Assembly: GCF_013177315.1 (NCBI RefSeq)
Contig: NZ_CP053661.1
Coordinates: forward strand, 1,550,001-1,614,000
Reading direction: 5' to 3'
Length of the DNA: 64,000 bases
From: Thermoleptolyngbya sichuanensis A183
GTDB taxonomy: Bacteria; Cyanobacteriota; Cyanobacteriia; Elainellales; Elainellaceae
Part shown: piece after piece, positions 9,888 through 19,032 of the stretch
How the letters are laid out: each line of letters opens with the position of its first letter
Numbering within the stretch: the stretch's first letter is position 1
Translations under genes and position numbers: made by a program
Notes under the pieces: generated by a model
Seen by the model: only the letters and a program-made list of their open reading frames with translations
Database searches by the model: none
What the model was told of the DNA's origin: nothing

Positions 9888-10097
9888 ATGACACCTGAAG
9901 ACCAAAAGCGATTGGAAGCTTGTACAGCAGAGATCGCCGAGATTTTGTATCGCAATAGCAACCGAGAGGGGCTCGATAGTCTAGAAGGCATCGAGCAGAC
10001 TGTACGACGGCAAATGCTAGAGGAGGTGAGCCCTCGAGTTGCCCTTTTTTTGTCAACCAGAAAGCCTACCCCGCCCGAGGCCGGGTTCGCCGATTGA
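9888..10097 (+). CDS. ISKra4-like transposase, first frame (orfA)
   Basis: 69 residues, the N-terminal part of an ISKra4-type transposase, similar in position and pattern (ETDPE/NREGL...GIE..VR..mLE.V) to the first frames of the two other ISKra4-like elements here. The second frame is in the -1 register and is open back to a CCCTTTTTTTG run at 10042-10052. A -1 ribosomal slip there would give the full transposase, as is typical of this family. Confidence 0.75.
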   Translation: MTPEDQKRLEACTAEIAEILYRNSNREGLDSLEGIEQTVRRQMLEEVSPRVALFLSTRKPTPPEAGFAD

Positions 10098-10755
10098 AGA
10101 GTTTGGTAGGGGTCCTTGAGATTCGTCAAAGTCAGGCAGAACGGTTAGGCGTAAAGGCTTACAGCCGTCTCAGTGGTGGCCTAGAGAAAGCCAACCTACG
10201 CTTAAGTGCCAACGAATCGTTTCAAGATGCAGAGGATGACATCGTAGCCCTGACCGGGATGCGGGTCGGGCACTCGACCCAACAACGTCTGGTGGGGCGT
10301 CAGTCGTTCGAGTCTGCCGAGGCTAAACAAGGCGTCAGTGAGGTCAGCATTGATGGCGGCAAAGTCCGTCTGCGTGACCTGCTAGAGTCCGATAGCCCGT
10401 GGCGAGACTACAAAGCGGTGCGGGTGGAGGGGATTTATTACAACGCCTTCTTCCAAGACAATGACAGCTTGATTGATTATCTCAGCGCTCAACGCTTGCT
10501 CTCCCCACAGGTCTGTCTGGGCGATGGTCACGCTGGGGTGTGGAATCTGTTTGCTCAACTCACCACCGTTGAGACCCGTTGGGAAATCCTCGATTGGTAC
10601 CATCTCAAAGAAAACCTCTACAAAGTCGGTGGGTCGCTCAAGCGCTTAGCAGCGGCGGAAATGCTGTTATGGCAAGGTCAAGTGGAAGCCGCCAGGGCCC
10701 TCTTTGCCGACTGTCGGCGCAAGCAAGCCCGCAATTTTGAAGCCTATCTGAGCAC

Positions 10756-11327
10756 CTTTAGTTTGGACTAACTGGCATCACAATAATGCTCAACAGGATG
10801 CCATAAAGAATCTGCTCAACCGTTCATAACAGTTGAACTTAAGGAATTGGATACAATCCTGCTCGCAGTTAAGCTGCTGTTGCAACCGGACTGTTCAGGG
10901 ATTGTTCGGATGTCTTGCGTTTCGAGGCTCGTTTTTTGACCATCGGATAGCAGGGACGAGGAGTTGGCTTGTGCCCCTTGCCTCGTCCTGGCGATTTACC
11001 ACGAGGTTTAGGCGCAGGAGCAGGGGTGCCAATCGCTGCCAAAATGCCTGCAAACGCTTGTGCGACCCGACCCGGAGTCAACGTTTCTTGCGGTGCCTGC
11101 CAGGGCAAGGGGTGGTCAGTACAGTCCTTTCGCGCTAACCACAACTGCCAACTGAGCAACGGCATCAGGCTGCTCCACTGTTCGGTTGCCGATACAGAAC
11201 TGAACTGGGGATGTGTCCAATATAGCCTCTGCTTGGCAAAGCGATACCAGTGTTCAATGGCAAAGCGACGGAGGTAGTGCAACCACAGGGTTTCTAACGG
11301 AGGCATCTGCTCACCCAGCCAAACTAA
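10756..11327 (-). mobile_element. 572-bp fragment of the 1,517-bp IS4/IS701-like element (right end only)
   Basis: This carries the right terminal repeat (CTTTAGTTTGGACTAA, read inward from 10756) and the last 145 codons of the transposase on the minus strand (10869-11306). It matches the 3' part of the full copies. It stops inside the gene at CCAAACTAA and abuts the left end of a complete copy in the opposite orientation. The missing two-thirds of the element is nowhere else in the window. Confidence 0.9.
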
Positions 11328-12844
11328 CTTTAGTTTGGACTAATGGTGAAGAGGAAGGCAGTCAATGAGAAGCACCGACTGCCGTAAGGTCAATGAAGTA
11401 CAACCAACATTGACCCCATGATTTTCAACGAACTTCAGCAATTTCGCCAAACGTTGTATGCCAGCTTGGGAAACGCCAGAGATGCCCTGTTTGATCTGAT
11501 GGATGCCGTGTTAGTGAGTGCGTGCATCGTGTCGTTTGTGAGGCTATCGCAGAGTCCTGTCTTTCGTCGCCAGTGGTCGAGCACCTATGAAGCGTTGCGC
11601 GATAGCCGCCTACCCCGATCAAAGGTGCTGAAGCTGTTGGTGCAGCAGATACCGACTCAGCAGCAACCGTTGTTGGCAGGTGATGCGAGTCGGTGGAACC
11701 GTCCTGCTGCCAGGCGTTTGAAAGACCGCACCTTATCAGGCAGAACAGGACATGCCCCGATAGCCGGACAAAACTACAGTACCTTAGCCTGGATTGCTGA
11801 AGACAGGGGCAGTTGGGCATTACCATTGCGGCATGAGCGCATCACCAGCTTTGAAACACCCGCCAGTAAAGCGGCATTCCAACTCAAACAAGTGACTCGG
11901 CAGTTAGCGGTGCGTCCGTTGGCGATCTACGACCGAGGGTACGGCAATGCCAGTTTTGTCAACCAAACGGCAGGGATTGAGGCAGACTTGCTGCTGCGGG
12001 TTACATCCAATCGATGTGTCTATGGCGCGCCCCCAGCGTATCGAGGGCGAGGCGCACCTGCCAAGCATGGACATAAGATGAAACTCAATGACCCTGACAC
12101 TTGGAGTGTCCCGGTCGAAACCGTTGAAGTCGATGATCCCAACTGGGGACGAGTGCGGGTCAGTCGTTGGAGTGCATACCATTTCCGCAAATCCCCCAAA
12201 CGGGCAATGGAAGTGTTGCGCGTGGAGGTGCTGGAGACACAGAGCAGCACGCGACGCTTGGCTCCTTTGTGGTTAGTTTGGCTGGGTGAGCAGATGCCTC
12301 CGTTAGAAACCCTGTGGTTGCACTACCTCCGTCGCTTTGCCATTGAACACTGGTATCGCTTTGCCAAGCAGAGGCTATATTGGACACATCCCCAGTTCAG
12401 TTCTGTATCGGCAACCGAACAGTGGAGCAGCCTGATGCCGTTGCTCAGTTGGCAGTTGTGGTTAGCGCGAAAGGACTGTACTGACCACCCCTTGCCCTGG
12501 CAGGCACCGCAAGAAACGTTGACTCCGGGTCGGGTCGCACAAGCGTTTGCAGGCATTTTGGCAGCGATTGGCACCCCTGCTCCTGCGCCTAAACCTCGTG
12601 GTAAATCGCCAGGACGAGGCAAGGGGCACAAGCCAACTCCTCGTCCCTGCTATCCGATGGTCAAAAAACGAGCCTCGAAACGCAAGACATCCGAACAATC
12701 CCTGAACAGTCCGGTTGCAACAGCAGCTTAACTGCGAGCAGGATTGTATCCAATTCCTTAAGTTCAACTGTTATGAACGGTTGAGCAGATTCTTTATGGC
12801 ATCCTGTTGAGCATTATTGTGATGCCAGTTAGTCCAAACTAAAG
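11328..12844 (+). mobile_element. 1,517-bp IS4/IS701-like insertion sequence, copy in ISKra4-like element
   Basis: A complete element with terminal repeats CTTTAGTTTGGACTAA at both ends and one transposase gene. The right end is followed by GAGCAC (12845-12850). The matching GAGCAC (10750-10755) lies not at this copy's left end but left of the adjoining fragment (10756-11327), so fragment plus copy behave as one inserted unit. Confidence 0.93.
11418..12731 (+). CDS. DDE transposase, IS4/IS701-like (437 aa)
   Basis: The likely DDE residues sit in LLAGDASRWNRP (first Asp), LAIYDRGYGNASF (second Asp) and YLRRFAIEHWYRFAKQRLYW, which fits the Y-R-E-K signature of the IS4 superfamily. The C-terminus is a basic Pro/Arg/Lys tail. 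The predicted product is the same as those at 17606-18919 and 21527-22840. It contains no HIP1 octamer that I can see, unlike the host genes. Family assignment beyond the IS4 superfamily is uncertain because the 6-bp target duplication is not typical of IS701. Confidence 0.9.
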   Translation: MIFNELQQFRQTLYASLGNARDALFDLMDAVLVSACIVSFVRLSQSPVFRRQWSSTYEALRDSRLPRSKVLKLLVQQIPTQQQPLLAGDASRWNRPAARRLKDRTLSGRTGHAPIAGQNYSTLAWIAEDRGSWALPLRHERITSFETPASKAAFQLKQVTRQLAVRPLAIYDRGYGNASFVNQTAGIEADLLLRVTSNRCVYGAPPAYRGRGAPAKHGHKMKLNDPDTWSVPVETVEVDDPNWGRVRVSRWSAYHFRKSPKRAMEVLRVEVLETQSSTRRLAPLWLVWLGEQMPPLETLWLHYLRRFAIEHWYRFAKQRLYWTHPQFSSVSATEQWSSLMPLLSWQLWLARKDCTDHPLPWQAPQETLTPGRVAQAFAGILAAIGTPAPAPKPRGKSPGRGKGHKPTPRPCYPMVKKRASKRKTSEQSLNSPVATAA

Positions 12845-12911
12845 GAGCACCCATCGCTCTCGCATCGTGAATTATGGGTTCTACCAGGCTGAGCAACTCT
12901 GTTCTATTGGA

Positions 12912-14198
12912 TCAGGAGCCGTAGAATCGGCTGTCAAACAGATTGGGCGACGCCTCCAAATTTCGGGTGCTCGCTGGAATACGGCCTCCGTTAATGCCAT
13001 GTTGAGTCTGCGCTGTGCCTACCTCAATGGACAGCTCGCCAGTTGACTGTTTCATCGAAAGTGGGATGCTCCTCATTTCATAGGCTTCTATTAAGAAGTC
13101 TGCTGCTGCGTAAATCTCCTGATCCTGACTAAACTTACCAATCCCAATACGAAGTGCCCCATCAATCACTGTGTCTTGTAGCTTCAGTGCACGTAGCACA
13201 TGGGAAGGTTCTTCTAGACCAGAAGAACAAGCTGATCCAGTTGATATCGCTAATTTAGAACGGACTCTAGCGATGACAGCACTATTGGGAATACCAGGAA
13301 TTGAAATGTGAAGATTTCCTGCCAGCCGATGCTCTAGATCTCCATTAATCACTAGGTTAGGGATCTTCTCTAGGAGCAGATCTTGAAGTCGATCGCGCTT
13401 CATGGCGATCGCCCGCTCATCTTCTTCCATCTCCAGCGATCGCAACCGACAAGCTTCTCCTAACCCAACAATCCCAGGGACGTTAAGAGTACCCGATCGC
13501 ATTCCTTGTTGATGACCGCCACCAAATATAAGCGGCTCCAAGTGATAGCCTTTACGAACAGCTATGGCCCCAACTCCTTTGGGGCCATAGAACTTGTGGG
13601 CAGAGATTGCTAGGTAGGTGATGCCCCACTGTTCAAACTGAATGGGAATTTTACCGACTGCCTGAGAGCCGTCACATAGAAAAGGAATGCCGTAATGTTG
13701 AGCAATCTGCCCAATTCTTTGAATCGGGTAGAGGTTGCCAATCTCGTTGTTAGCTGCCATGACACAGAGCAGAGACAGTCCCTCAGCGCAGACTTGTTCC
13801 AAATGTTCCAGGTCAAGTCTGCCTCTGGAATCTACTTGCAGATAAACCAGTTCAGCCCAACCTCGCTGCTCCAATGCACGACAGGTATCGAGGACAGCTT
13901 TGTGTTCGATCGGCATTAAGCCAATGCGATGCGGTTTCGTGGGGTTAGGGGGGAGACTCCCTTGAATTGCCAGATTGATGCTCTCGGTTGCGCCAGATGT
14001 CCAAACAATTTCCCTCGGTGAGGCTCCAATTAGATCTGCAACTTGTTTAGCCGCTTGCATGATGGCTGCTTCGGCGCGATCGCCCCACTCATGATCTACA
14101 CTACTGGCATTGCCAAATTCGAGTGTCATGAAGTGATAGATGCGATCGGCCACACGCCGATCGACGGGAGTAGTGGCGTGGTAGTCGAGGTAAATCAC
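12912..14198 (-). CDS. Cysteine desulfurase (SspA/IscS-like) with IS-replaced C-terminus
   Basis: A PLP enzyme that moves sulfur from L-cysteine to a catalytic cysteine; in phosphorothioation systems this is SspA/DndA. MIYLDYHATTPVD, the PLP lysine in SAHKFYGPKG (K202) and the active cysteine in STGSACSSGLEEPSHVLRAL (about C324) are all present. The GTG start at 14198 overlaps the Uma2 stop by 4 bases (GTGA), so translation is coupled. After residue ~375 the frame enters the ISKra4-like element and gains about 53 foreign residues in place of the native 8-residue tail (encoded at 9784-9806). The catalytic core is intact, so residual activity is possible. It could also serve as a general IscS-type donor; the gene context argues for SspA. 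Confidence 0.85.
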   Translation of the reverse strand: MIYLDYHATTPVDRRVADRIYHFMTLEFGNASSVDHEWGDRAEAAIMQAAKQVADLIGASPREIVWTSGATESINLAIQGSLPPNPTKPHRIGLMPIEHKAVLDTCRALEQRGWAELVYLQVDSRGRLDLEHLEQVCAEGLSLLCVMAANNEIGNLYPIQRIGQIAQHYGIPFLCDGSQAVGKIPIQFEQWGITYLAISAHKFYGPKGVGAIAVRKGYHLEPLIFGGGHQQGMRSGTLNVPGIVGLGEACRLRSLEMEEDERAIAMKRDRLQDLLLEKIPNLVINGDLEHRLAGNLHISIPGIPNSAVIARVRSKLAISTGSACSSGLEEPSHVLRALKLQDTVIDGALRIGIGKFSQDQEIYAAADFLIEAYEMRSIPLSMKQSTGELSIEVGTAQTQHGINGGRIPASTRNLEASPNLFDSRFYGS

Positions 14199-14941
14199 AA
14201 GGGGGTTGGCTGGAGCGACTCAACAAAGGTCTGGTGGTCGGCGGTAGCAATCCGCCCAACCCGCGCCGCCGCCGCCGCCGCCCAAGACTCAACAAAGGTC
14301 TGGTGGTCGGCGGTAGCAATCCCCTGCTGAAGCGTTTGCAGCACCGCAGCGAGATGACCCGCCAAGAGTGCCGAAGCCGCTAACCATAGACCAGGAAACT
14401 GCCGACTTCGCAGAATGCCGCTAGCATCTGGAGACTGGGGCTTGTACTGGCCATCTTCGAGGTAAAACCAATCAATCTGCTGGCTGTAGGTACACCAAAC
14501 AATGTATTCTTGTACGCAATTGCGACGGTAGACCCGCAGTTTGTCATGCAAGTCGTAGGAGGCACTGCTAGCAGCAATTTCAACCACAAGTTCGGGCGCG
14601 CCTTCTAGGTAACCATCATCGCTAATCCATGAGTTGCCCCCCTGTTCCAGACGCAACACGGCATCAGGTTGAGGTTCGTTGTCGGCATCCAGGCGCACGG
14701 TGGGGTTGTCGTAGCAGGCAATACCCGGTGTAGCCGCGCGATAGGAACCCAGCCAAGTCATGAGGTCGGCATGGGGTTGGCTATGAATGACGCGGACGGG
14801 AGAACTCACGTAAACGACTCCTTCGATTAGTTCGGCTTTTTTGAGCTGGGGCATGGCGTTGTACCGCTGCTCAAATTCACTGCGGGTGAGGCGATCGCCA
14901 TTTTCCAAGGGGGGTAGCTTAACCAATCGTTCGGTCGTCAT
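14195..14941 (-). CDS. Uma2-family (DUF820) protein with duplicated C-terminus
   Basis: 248 residues with the Uma2 pattern: AELIEGVVYVSSPV, a PQPDAVLRLEQGG segment, ELVVEIAASSASYDLHDKL and YIVWCTY. Uma2 proteins have a PD-(D/E)xK-like restriction-endonuclease fold and are abundant in cyanobacteria; their biological job is mostly unknown. The C-terminus carries the peptide GIATADHQTFVES twice because of a 69-bp in-frame duplication. The start overlaps the 3' end of the helicase gene by 23 bases and the stop overlaps the cysteine desulfurase start by 4, so it is embedded in the island operon. Confidence 0.85.
   Translation of the reverse strand: MTTERLVKLPPLENGDRLTRSEFEQRYNAMPQLKKAELIEGVVYVSSPVRVIHSQPHADLMTWLGSYRAATPGIACYDNPTVRLDADNEPQPDAVLRLEQGGNSWISDDGYLEGAPELVVEIAASSASYDLHDKLRVYRRNCVQEYIVWCTYSQQIDWFYLEDGQYKPQSPDASGILRSRQFPGLWLAASALLAGHLAAVLQTLQQGIATADHQTFVESWAAAAAARVGRIATADHQTFVESLQPTPL
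14217..14321. repeat. 69-bp in-frame tandem duplication in the uma2 gene
   Basis: A 36-bp identical segment occurs at 14217-14252 and 14286-14321, separated by 33 bp that include a run of CCG/GCC triplets. The period is 69 bp (23 codons), so the reading frame survives. Confidence 0.9.
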
Positions 14942-15407
14942 GGTGAGTGAGAGATGAATGGGTTTCCAGACGTTGATAATATTCTACCAGGGCGGTTTCA
15001 GCCAGTTGTTTGAGGTCAGCTTTGTCCTGTTGAGTGAGACTTTTCCAAAGTACAGGGTCAAACTTGAGCAGGGTGAGTTCTTTCAGGCGACGGATGAATT
15101 TGCGCCGCTCAAATTTCTCGAAAGGCATTGAAAGTAGGATAGATTCAATATCGCGATCGCTCAGTTCAGCAATTCGCACCATCTTGCTTCCAGTTTTTTC
15201 CACTATTTCACCATTTTGTAATCGTTTCAGGTAAAAGGCTTTAAAGAAAGTAACAAGATCAGGAATTTTGATTTTTCCGCTAGAGTCTGCAAGTTGAAGT
15301 AAGCCCAGTAATAAAACAGGTTTATAGGAATATTTCATATCCATGTTCTGGACAAACTCAACAAACTTAACTTTAATATTCTCTTTTGTGATCGGTATGA
15401 TGTTGAA
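14919..15407 (-). pseudogene. Helicase fragment 4 (C-terminal region)
   Basis: This encodes about 160 native residues (IIPITKENIKVKF ... THHDDRTIG) and ends in TAA at 14919. The first residues of the present frame (MCLNSTLLF) come from the IS4-family element. The segment is rich in Lys, Leu and Glu and has no domain I recognise. It overlaps the uma2 start. Confidence 0.85.
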
Positions 15408-16509
15408 CAGAAGTGTTGAATTGAGACACAAAACTTTACATTCAACCCTACGAAGCTCCTACGAGTGTCTCTGGCAGCAGATCGTAGCTCCAATGGACAA
15501 TCGAACAACGACGACTCAATTCAAGTTGCAAATAGCGCAACTTATCTAGTAATTGATGACCATAAAACTCTGGAATTTCTATCAATTGCAGAATCAGATA
15601 GGCAATCAACACCATGTAGATTTGAATGGTGACTCCATTGACACTCTTAGAGATTAGTTTATCTAGCTTCAAGTGCATCTTTAGAAACTTCCACAGCACT
15701 TCTATCTGCCACCGATGGCGATAGACTTCACTAATCTCTTCATTCGTCATCAGTTCTACATTGGTCGCCAGCCGAAACTCCGTTTGGCTCTCTAAGTCAC
15801 AAAACCAAACCACTCGATATCGCTCATGCTCAAACTCGGTCTTCATCGTGTTCTTAAGGCGGACAACAAAGCGAGTCTGATCCTGGCTTAATTGGTCAAG
15901 GAAATCCCAACTGGCAAAGCCTCTATCCATGACGCCGATGGCATCTTCAGGAATCATTCCTGTCACTCTGTCAGCAAATTTTGCGTCATGTCCTTGACCA
16001 AAATGAATCAGGCATTCACTGGGATTACCTTGCGTTAAGTTGACTCCATTAAGCAATTTGACTTGATGATAGCCTTGCATCCAGAACAACTTGCTTGTCA
16101 ATGTGATGACCGTTGAATCAATGGAAAACAGCATCTGTGCTGTCGCTGGATTTTTTTGTTTTAGCTGTCTTATGAGCTCAGCGTAGATGCGACAAAAGTG
16201 TTCATCCTGTCGAGTCTTGCAGGCTTTAGAAAAGGTGGAAATATCAACCTTGATTCCTGCTTTGTTGAGACGATAAAACAGGCTTCTCATGCTCGTTAAA
16301 CCCTGGTCTAAAACGAAGGTCAACCAGATTTCAAAGAATAAGCGAGAGTTCAAAACAGGATAGTTATGTGGGCACAACTGCTTGAGTATCGGTTTGACAA
16401 GCGCAGGAAATGACACTAGCATCTTAAACATTGTTTTTGTTTGCTGGGGGCTAGAATACAATATTCTGCCCCCATTTTTTGTATGTTGAGCTATCTTTCA
16501 ACACTTCTG
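15408..16509 (-). mobile_element. 1,102-bp IS4-family insertion sequence, copy 1
   Basis: The ends are inverted repeats CAGAAGTGTTGAA, flanked by a 9-bp duplication GATGTTGAA (15399-15407 and 16510-16518). A second, nearly identical copy of the same length is at 25648-26749. It splits the helicase gene after QKQFNI. Confidence 0.95.
15448..16461 (-). CDS. IS4-family DDE transposase (337 aa)
   Basis: The catalytic signatures are FSIDSTVITL (first Asp), GVMDRGFASW (second Asp) and YRHRWQIEVLWKFLKMHLKLDKL (part of the Y-2-R-3-E-6-K signature of IS4 transposases). The predicted protein is identical to that at 25688-26701. Length and motifs suggest it is functional. Confidence 0.92.
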   Translation of the reverse strand: MYSSPQQTKTMFKMLVSFPALVKPILKQLCPHNYPVLNSRLFFEIWLTFVLDQGLTSMRSLFYRLNKAGIKVDISTFSKACKTRQDEHFCRIYAELIRQLKQKNPATAQMLFSIDSTVITLTSKLFWMQGYHQVKLLNGVNLTQGNPSECLIHFGQGHDAKFADRVTGMIPEDAIGVMDRGFASWDFLDQLSQDQTRFVVRLKNTMKTEFEHERYRVVWFCDLESQTEFRLATNVELMTNEEISEVYRHRWQIEVLWKFLKMHLKLDKLISKSVNGVTIQIYMVLIAYLILQLIEIPEFYGHQLLDKLRYLQLELSRRCSIVHWSYDLLPETLVGAS

Positions 16510-17515
16510 GATGTTGAATTGTTTCTGAATTTCATCTAGTCGTTCTTTTCTGAAGTAGAAATAAGTTTGATTCCCAATTGGAATTGTGTGATCAGGAATA
16601 AGTTTGCCCGTCACAACCCACTGTTTTACAACATTGTCAGCAACTCCCAATTCAGCTTCCAATTCACGAGTTTGATACATCTCTTTGACTTCATCTTGCC
16701 AACGAAAGATGTCGATTGCTTCGTACTTATCGACCCATAAATGAAGCCCCAATACAACACTCGGTTTTTCGCCTTTTGCGTAGGTCGCTGCCTCTTCAGC
16801 CAGCATATCATTTGGGGCTGCGACGAGTGCCCCAGGGCGATAGTGAGGATTTTTAAACAAGCGATGAGTATTAAGTGCCTGAGTATAACGACTGGTATTG
16901 TCAATAAAGTCAAATACTAGCAGGTATTCTTTACCTGGAGCAGTTCGGGTGCCACGTCCAAGCTGCTGAATGTAAACAACTTTGCTCAGTGTGGGACGTG
17001 CCATTAATAATACTTCTGTCTCAGGAGAATCCCAGCCTTCATTAAGGATGTCGCAGGCACAAAGAACCTGAATTTTACCAGTTCGATAGTCTGTTAATAT
17101 CTGTTCTTTCTGGTTTTCTGCCATGCGCCCAGACACATGAGATGCTTGAACATTCTGCTGATTGAATAGCTCTGCCATTCGTTCTGCATGAGCAATATCA
17201 ATGCAAAAACAAACAGCACGTTTACCCAGCGTATGACTACAATAAGTGTCCACAATTAAGCGATCGCGATCGGGCACCTTTAAAGCATGTCCCAAGTCAT
17301 TACTCCGGTAATCAACGCCATTAAATCGAACTTTGGACAAGTCAACATTCGTTTTAACTCGAATACAGCGGATTGGAACTAACAAACCTCGTTGAATTGC
17401 TTCTTCTAATTCAAGTCGATGGGCACAGTTCTGAAAAATTTCTGTTAAGGATTGCCCATCATGGCGTTCCGGCGTTGCTGTTAGTCCAAGAATGAATTTT
17501 GCACGAAAATAGCTG
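16510..17515 (-). pseudogene. Helicase fragment 3 (motif III to HTH-like region)
   Basis: Minus strand, from FRAKFILGLTATPERHDG to DEIQKQFNI. It covers the second RecA-like domain (VCFCIDIAHAERMAELF, SGRMAENQKEQIL, ILNEGWDSPETEVLL, QQLGRGTR). The longest present frame starts at 17385, well inside the domain. The fragment then reads into the IS4-family element (QKC-stop at 16498). Confidence 0.88.
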
Positions 17516-19032
17516 CTTTAGTTTGGACTAATGGTGAAGAGGAAGGCAGTCAATGAGAAGCACCGACTGCCGTAAGGTCAATGAAGTACAACCAACATTG
17601 ACCCCATGATTTTCAACGAACTTCAGCAATTTCGCCAAACGTTGTATGCCAGCTTGGGAAACGCCAGAGATGCCCTGTTTGATCTGATGGATGCCGTGTT
17701 AGTGAGTGCGTGCATCGTGTCGTTTGTGAGGCTATCGCAGAGTCCTGTCTTTCGTCGCCAGTGGTCGAGCACCTATGAAGCGTTGCGCGATAGCCGCCTA
17801 CCCCGATCAAAGGTGCTGAAGCTGTTGGTGCAGCAGATACCGACTCAGCAGCAACCGTTGTTGGCAGGTGATGCGAGTCGGTGGAACCGTCCTGCTGCCA
17901 GGCGTTTGAAAGACCGCACCTTATCAGGCAGAACAGGACATGCCCCGATAGCCGGACAAAACTACAGTACCTTAGCCTGGATTGCTGAAGACAGGGGCAG
18001 TTGGGCATTACCATTGCGGCATGAGCGCATCACCAGCTTTGAAACACCCGCCAGTAAAGCGGCATTCCAACTCAAACAAGTGACTCGGCAGTTAGCGGTG
18101 CGTCCGTTGGCGATCTACGACCGAGGGTACGGCAATGCCAGTTTTGTCAACCAAACGGCAGGGATTGAGGCAGACTTGCTGCTGCGGGTTACATCCAATC
18201 GATGTGTCTATGGCGCGCCCCCAGCGTATCGAGGGCGAGGCGCACCTGCCAAGCATGGACATAAGATGAAACTCAATGACCCTGACACTTGGAGTGTCCC
18301 GGTCGAAACCGTTGAAGTCGATGATCCCAACTGGGGACGAGTGCGGGTCAGTCGTTGGAGTGCATACCATTTCCGCAAATCCCCCAAACGGGCAATGGAA
18401 GTGTTGCGCGTGGAGGTGCTGGAGACACAGAGCAGCACGCGACGCTTGGCTCCTTTGTGGTTAGTTTGGCTGGGTGAGCAGATGCCTCCGTTAGAAACCC
18501 TGTGGTTGCACTACCTCCGTCGCTTTGCCATTGAACACTGGTATCGCTTTGCCAAGCAGAGGCTATATTGGACACATCCCCAGTTCAGTTCTGTATCGGC
18601 AACCGAACAGTGGAGCAGCCTGATGCCGTTGCTCAGTTGGCAGTTGTGGTTAGCGCGAAAGGACTGTACTGACCACCCCTTGCCCTGGCAGGCACCGCAA
18701 GAAACGTTGACTCCGGGTCGGGTCGCACAAGCGTTTGCAGGCATTTTGGCAGCGATTGGCACCCCTGCTCCTGCGCCTAAACCTCGTGGTAAATCGCCAG
18801 GACGAGGCAAGGGGCACAAGCCAACTCCTCGTCCCTGCTATCCGATGGTCAAAAAACGAGCCTCGAAACGCAAGACATCCGAACAATCCCTGAACAGTCC
18901 GGTTGCAACAGCAGCTTAACTGCGAGCAGGATTGTATCCAATTCCTTAAGTTCAACTGTTATGAACGGTTGAGCAGATTCTTTATGGCATCCTGTTGAGC
19001 ATTATTGTGATGCCAGTTAGTCCAAGCTAAAG
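17516..19032 (+). mobile_element. 1,517-bp IS4/IS701-like insertion sequence, copy in helicase gene
   Basis: The terminal repeats are CTTTAGTTTGG..., and the right end carries one change (CCAAGCTAAAG). It is flanked by a 6-bp duplication TAGCTG (17510-17515 and 19033-19038). It interrupts the helicase between the DESH box and motif III, in the codon for the tyrosine of VISYF. Confidence 0.95.
17606..18919 (+). CDS. DDE transposase, IS4/IS701-like (437 aa), second copy
   Basis: The same predicted product as at 11418-12731, with the same first Asp (GDASRW), second Asp (YDRGYG) and Y-R-E-K block (IEHWYRFAKQRL). It is complete, so this copy could supply transposase for all copies, including the truncated one. 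Confidence 0.9.
   Translation: MIFNELQQFRQTLYASLGNARDALFDLMDAVLVSACIVSFVRLSQSPVFRRQWSSTYEALRDSRLPRSKVLKLLVQQIPTQQQPLLAGDASRWNRPAARRLKDRTLSGRTGHAPIAGQNYSTLAWIAEDRGSWALPLRHERITSFETPASKAAFQLKQVTRQLAVRPLAIYDRGYGNASFVNQTAGIEADLLLRVTSNRCVYGAPPAYRGRGAPAKHGHKMKLNDPDTWSVPVETVEVDDPNWGRVRVSRWSAYHFRKSPKRAMEVLRVEVLETQSSTRRLAPLWLVWLGEQMPPLETLWLHYLRRFAIEHWYRFAKQRLYWTHPQFSSVSATEQWSSLMPLLSWQLWLARKDCTDHPLPWQAPQETLTPGRVAQAFAGILAAIGTPAPAPKPRGKSPGRGKGHKPTPRPCYPMVKKRASKRKTSEQSLNSPVATAA

Larger units (their letters stand above)
10094..13046 (+). pseudogene. ISKra4-like transposase, second frame (orfB), split by a nested IS
   Basis: The catalytic part of the transposase: SIDGGKVRLRD, LGDGHAGVWNLF and EILDWYHLKENL are the ISKra4 core motifs. 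The frame is open until 10755, where the nested element enters and supplies an early stop (10769-10771). It resumes at 12851 as THRSRIVNYGFYQAEQL and ends at 13046. Removing 10756-12844 and one GAGCAC copy gives 858 bases in frame (285 residues). This copy cannot make transposase unless the nested element leaves. Confidence 0.85.
9818..13072 (+). mobile_element. ISKra4-like insertion sequence (diverged copy), itself interrupted
   Basis: The ends are a perfect 17-bp inverted repeat (GGAGCATCCCACTTTCG at 9818-9834, complement at 13056-13072). The element is flanked by an 11-bp direct repeat TCATTTCATAG (9807-9817 and 13073-13083). It contains two overlapping transposase frames on the plus strand. 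A nested double insertion (10756-12844, with its own 6-bp duplication) splits the second frame; without it the element would be about 1,160 bp. It is related to the two 1,182-bp ISKra4-like elements in the island, but its ends and coding sequence differ clearly. It landed near the 3' end of the cysteine desulfurase gene. Confidence 0.92.

Noticed and set aside
10094-10771. A complete 225-residue transposase ending FSLD
   Set aside because: The FSLD-stop comes from the terminal repeat of the nested element; the real frame resumes at 12851.
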